From Dyella silvae (GTDB taxonomy: Bacteria > Pseudomonadota > Gammaproteobacteria > Xanthomonadales > Rhodanobacteraceae), in NCBI RefSeq assembly GCF_026421305.1, contig NZ_JAPJBQ010000001.1:496001-560000 (forward strand): DNA of 64,000 nucleotides, read 5' to 3'. Made by a program: the position numbers and the translations under genes. Positions 62,677 through 64,000 of this stretch are shown here, piece after piece (the first letter of the stretch is position 1; the number at the start of each line of letters is the position of its first letter). The notes beneath the pieces were generated by a model. The model saw nothing but the letters and a program-made list of their open reading frames with translations, was not told where the DNA came from and did no database searches.

Positions 62677-64000
62677 ATGTCGATGAACCGCCCGTGGATT
62701 CTGTACATCACCAGCGACTTGCCTAACGAAGGGACGGGACTTCGTCTGGCACTGGCAAGACTCGGCAAGGCGGTTCAGGACCATGGCATCGAGGTCGTGC
62801 AGGCGCAGAGTTGCGAGGACGGCGTAGCGATTGCCCGCGGCAAGCCTTCGTATTCAGCGGTGGTGATCGACTGGAATCTGGGCGAGACCGCCGCCATGGC
62901 GGAGAAGCCGGTCATGTCGATTATTCGCGCAGTGAGGGAGAAGTCGTTGCGCGTGCCGATCTTCCTCATGACACGCAGCATCGAGGCGCCCGACGTTCCG
63001 CTTAGTCTGCTTCGCGAAGTACGCGAGTACGTAAATGTCGGCAGCGAGACGCCGGAATTTTTCGCCAGGCGCTTGCAGTTCGCCATCGACGATTACCACA
63101 GTGGTTTGCTGCCGCCTTACTTCAAGGCGCTCAAGAAGCTCACGGAAGAGGGCGCTTATCAGTGGGATGCGCCGGGCCATATGGGCGGTGCTGCGTATCT
63201 CAAGCATCCTGCCGGCGCGGAGTTTCACGAGTTCTTCGGTGAAAACATCATGCGTGCGGACATCGGCATCTCCAATGCCGAATTGGGTTCGTGGCTGGAC
63301 ATCGAAGGTCCGCCGGCGGAGTCGCAGCGCATGGCGGCGCGCGTGTTCGGCGCAGACTGGACGTTCTACGTGCTGGCTGGTTCCTCAGCATCCAATCGCA
63401 TTGTGGCTCAGGCTGCCATTGGCCGTGACGAGATGGTGGTGGCGGATCGCAATTGCCACAAATCGCTCAATCACGCGATGACGCTGTGCGGTGCACGTCC
63501 GGTGTACTTCCAACCCAGCCGCAACGGCTACGGCATGATTGGCCTGATTCCACCCAAGCGTTTTTCCAAGGCACATATCCAGAGCTTGGTCACCGGTTCG
63601 CCGCTGACTGCTGGAGCAAAATCCAAAGAGCCGGTGTATGCCGTGGTTACCAACCCAACGTACGACGGCCTGCTCTATAACGTTGACAAGGTGACCGAGC
63701 TACTGTCGTCCAGTGTGGATCGCGTGCATTTCGATGAGGCCTGGTACGCCTACGGAAAATTCCACCCCATCTACAAGCAGCGGTTCGCCATGGGTGTGCC
63801 GCGCGACATGAAGCATCGGCCCACGGTGGTCGCGGTGCAGTCGACGCACAAGATGTTGCCCGCGTTCTCGATGGCGTCGTACATCCATGTCAGCAACAGC
63901 AAGCGGGGCGAGATTGCGTGGTCGCCGATCAAAGAGGCCTTCATGATGCACGGCACGACATCGCCGTACTATCCGTTGATCGCCTCGCTGGATATCGCCA
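62677..64000 (+). CDS. Orn/Lys/Arg decarboxylase, class I PLP type, cut by window edge
   Basis: The first 441 residues of a large inducible-type decarboxylase. The N-terminal wing domain begins MNRPWILYITSDLPNEGTG. The PLP domain has QWDAPGHMGGAAYLKHPAG, VLAGSSASNRIV, HFDEAWYAYGKFHP and the Schiff-base Lys K392 in QSTHKMLPAFSMASYIHV. The Ser-Thr-His-Lys form favours the AdiA/LdcC group over SpeC. ATG 62677 has GAGGA upstream. With the antiporter it would consume protons by decarboxylation and export the amine. The 3' end lies outside the window. Confidence 0.9.
   Translation, partial: MSMNRPWILYITSDLPNEGTGLRLALARLGKAVQDHGIEVVQAQSCEDGVAIARGKPSYSAVVIDWNLGETAAMAEKPVMSIIRAVREKSLRVPIFLMTRSIEAPDVPLSLLREVREYVNVGSETPEFFARRLQFAIDDYHSGLLPPYFKALKKLTEEGAYQWDAPGHMGGAAYLKHPAGAEFHEFFGENIMRADIGISNAELGSWLDIEGPPAESQRMAARVFGADWTFYVLAGSSASNRIVAQAAIGRDEMVVADRNCHKSLNHAMTLCGARPVYFQPSRNGYGMIGLIPPKRFSKAHIQSLVTGSPLTAGAKSKEPVYAVVTNPTYDGLLYNVDKVTELLSSSVDRVHFDEAWYAYGKFHPIYKQRFAMGVPRDMKHRPTVVAVQSTHKMLPAFSMASYIHVSNSKRGEIAWSPIKEAFMMHGTTSPYYPLIASLDIA

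Overview
The window is GC-rich, densely coded bacterial chromosome. The gene families point to a gammaproteobacterium of the Lysobacterales, most likely Rhodanobacteraceae (Dyella, Frateuria or Rhodanobacter type). The reasons are a hopanoid locus with a type 1 IPP isomerase, an S24 peptidase-imuA-imuB-dnaE2 mutagenesis cassette, DcaP-like porins, and a GTAGGAGC-type extragenic repeat. This placement is inference; no rRNA or marker gene is present.

Region 1 (1-14,555) is a hopanoid locus. On the minus strand, squalene synthase-like, shc and hpnG overlap by 4 bp each, followed by what may be the start of hpnN at the window edge. On the other side lie hpnA (plus) and a minus-strand unit hpnI-hpnJ-hpnK-hpnL-ferritin-like gene. 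A plus-strand unit holds a DUF2147 gene, idi, hpnH and hpnB. Together these can make squalene, cyclise it to hopene, add adenosine (HpnH), release adenine (HpnG), and build a glucosamine/cyclitol ether head group (HpnI, HpnK, HpnJ).

Region 2 (14,851-19,477) is disrupted. A DcaP-like porin and pflA, which converge, have both lost their 3' ends at one junction near 15,900, so each reads into the antisense of the other. pflB is intact, and a cstA-type gene survives only as its C-terminal third.

Region 3 (19,602-25,685) is the SOS mutagenesis cassette: UmuD-like S24 peptidase, imuA, imuB, dnaE2. A perfect 10-bp dyad sits just before the first start codon. A 268-bp three-stemmed palindromic element separates imuA from imuB and is the most unusual sequence in the window.

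Region 4 (25,778-43,919) is mixed. It has a DUF2946/TonB-receptor pair, a beta-CASP nuclease, three universal stress proteins, a quinone oxidoreductase, a MASE1 sensor with a degenerate kinase end, an OsmC protein, an outer-membrane efflux lipoprotein, GNAT, DksA/TraR zinc finger, pgm, an aldo/keto reductase and a 37-residue membrane peptide with a strong ribosome binding site.

Region 5 (44,060-57,336) carries two amidohydrolases around a LysR regulator, a SorAB-like sulfite dehydrogenase pair with a mercuric-reductase-like flavoprotein, an alpha/beta hydrolase, a GlxA-type regulator, an NTF2-like/LysE pair, and a LytS/LytR two-component pair.

Region 6 (57,721-64,000) holds a stress protein and then a colinear set: PotE-like antiporter, solute-binding protein, DcaP-like porin and a PLP-dependent lysine/arginine/ornithine decarboxylase that runs off the window. 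It looks like an amino-acid decarboxylation, acid-stress or polyamine module. No tRNA, rRNA, CRISPR array, integrase or transposase was found.
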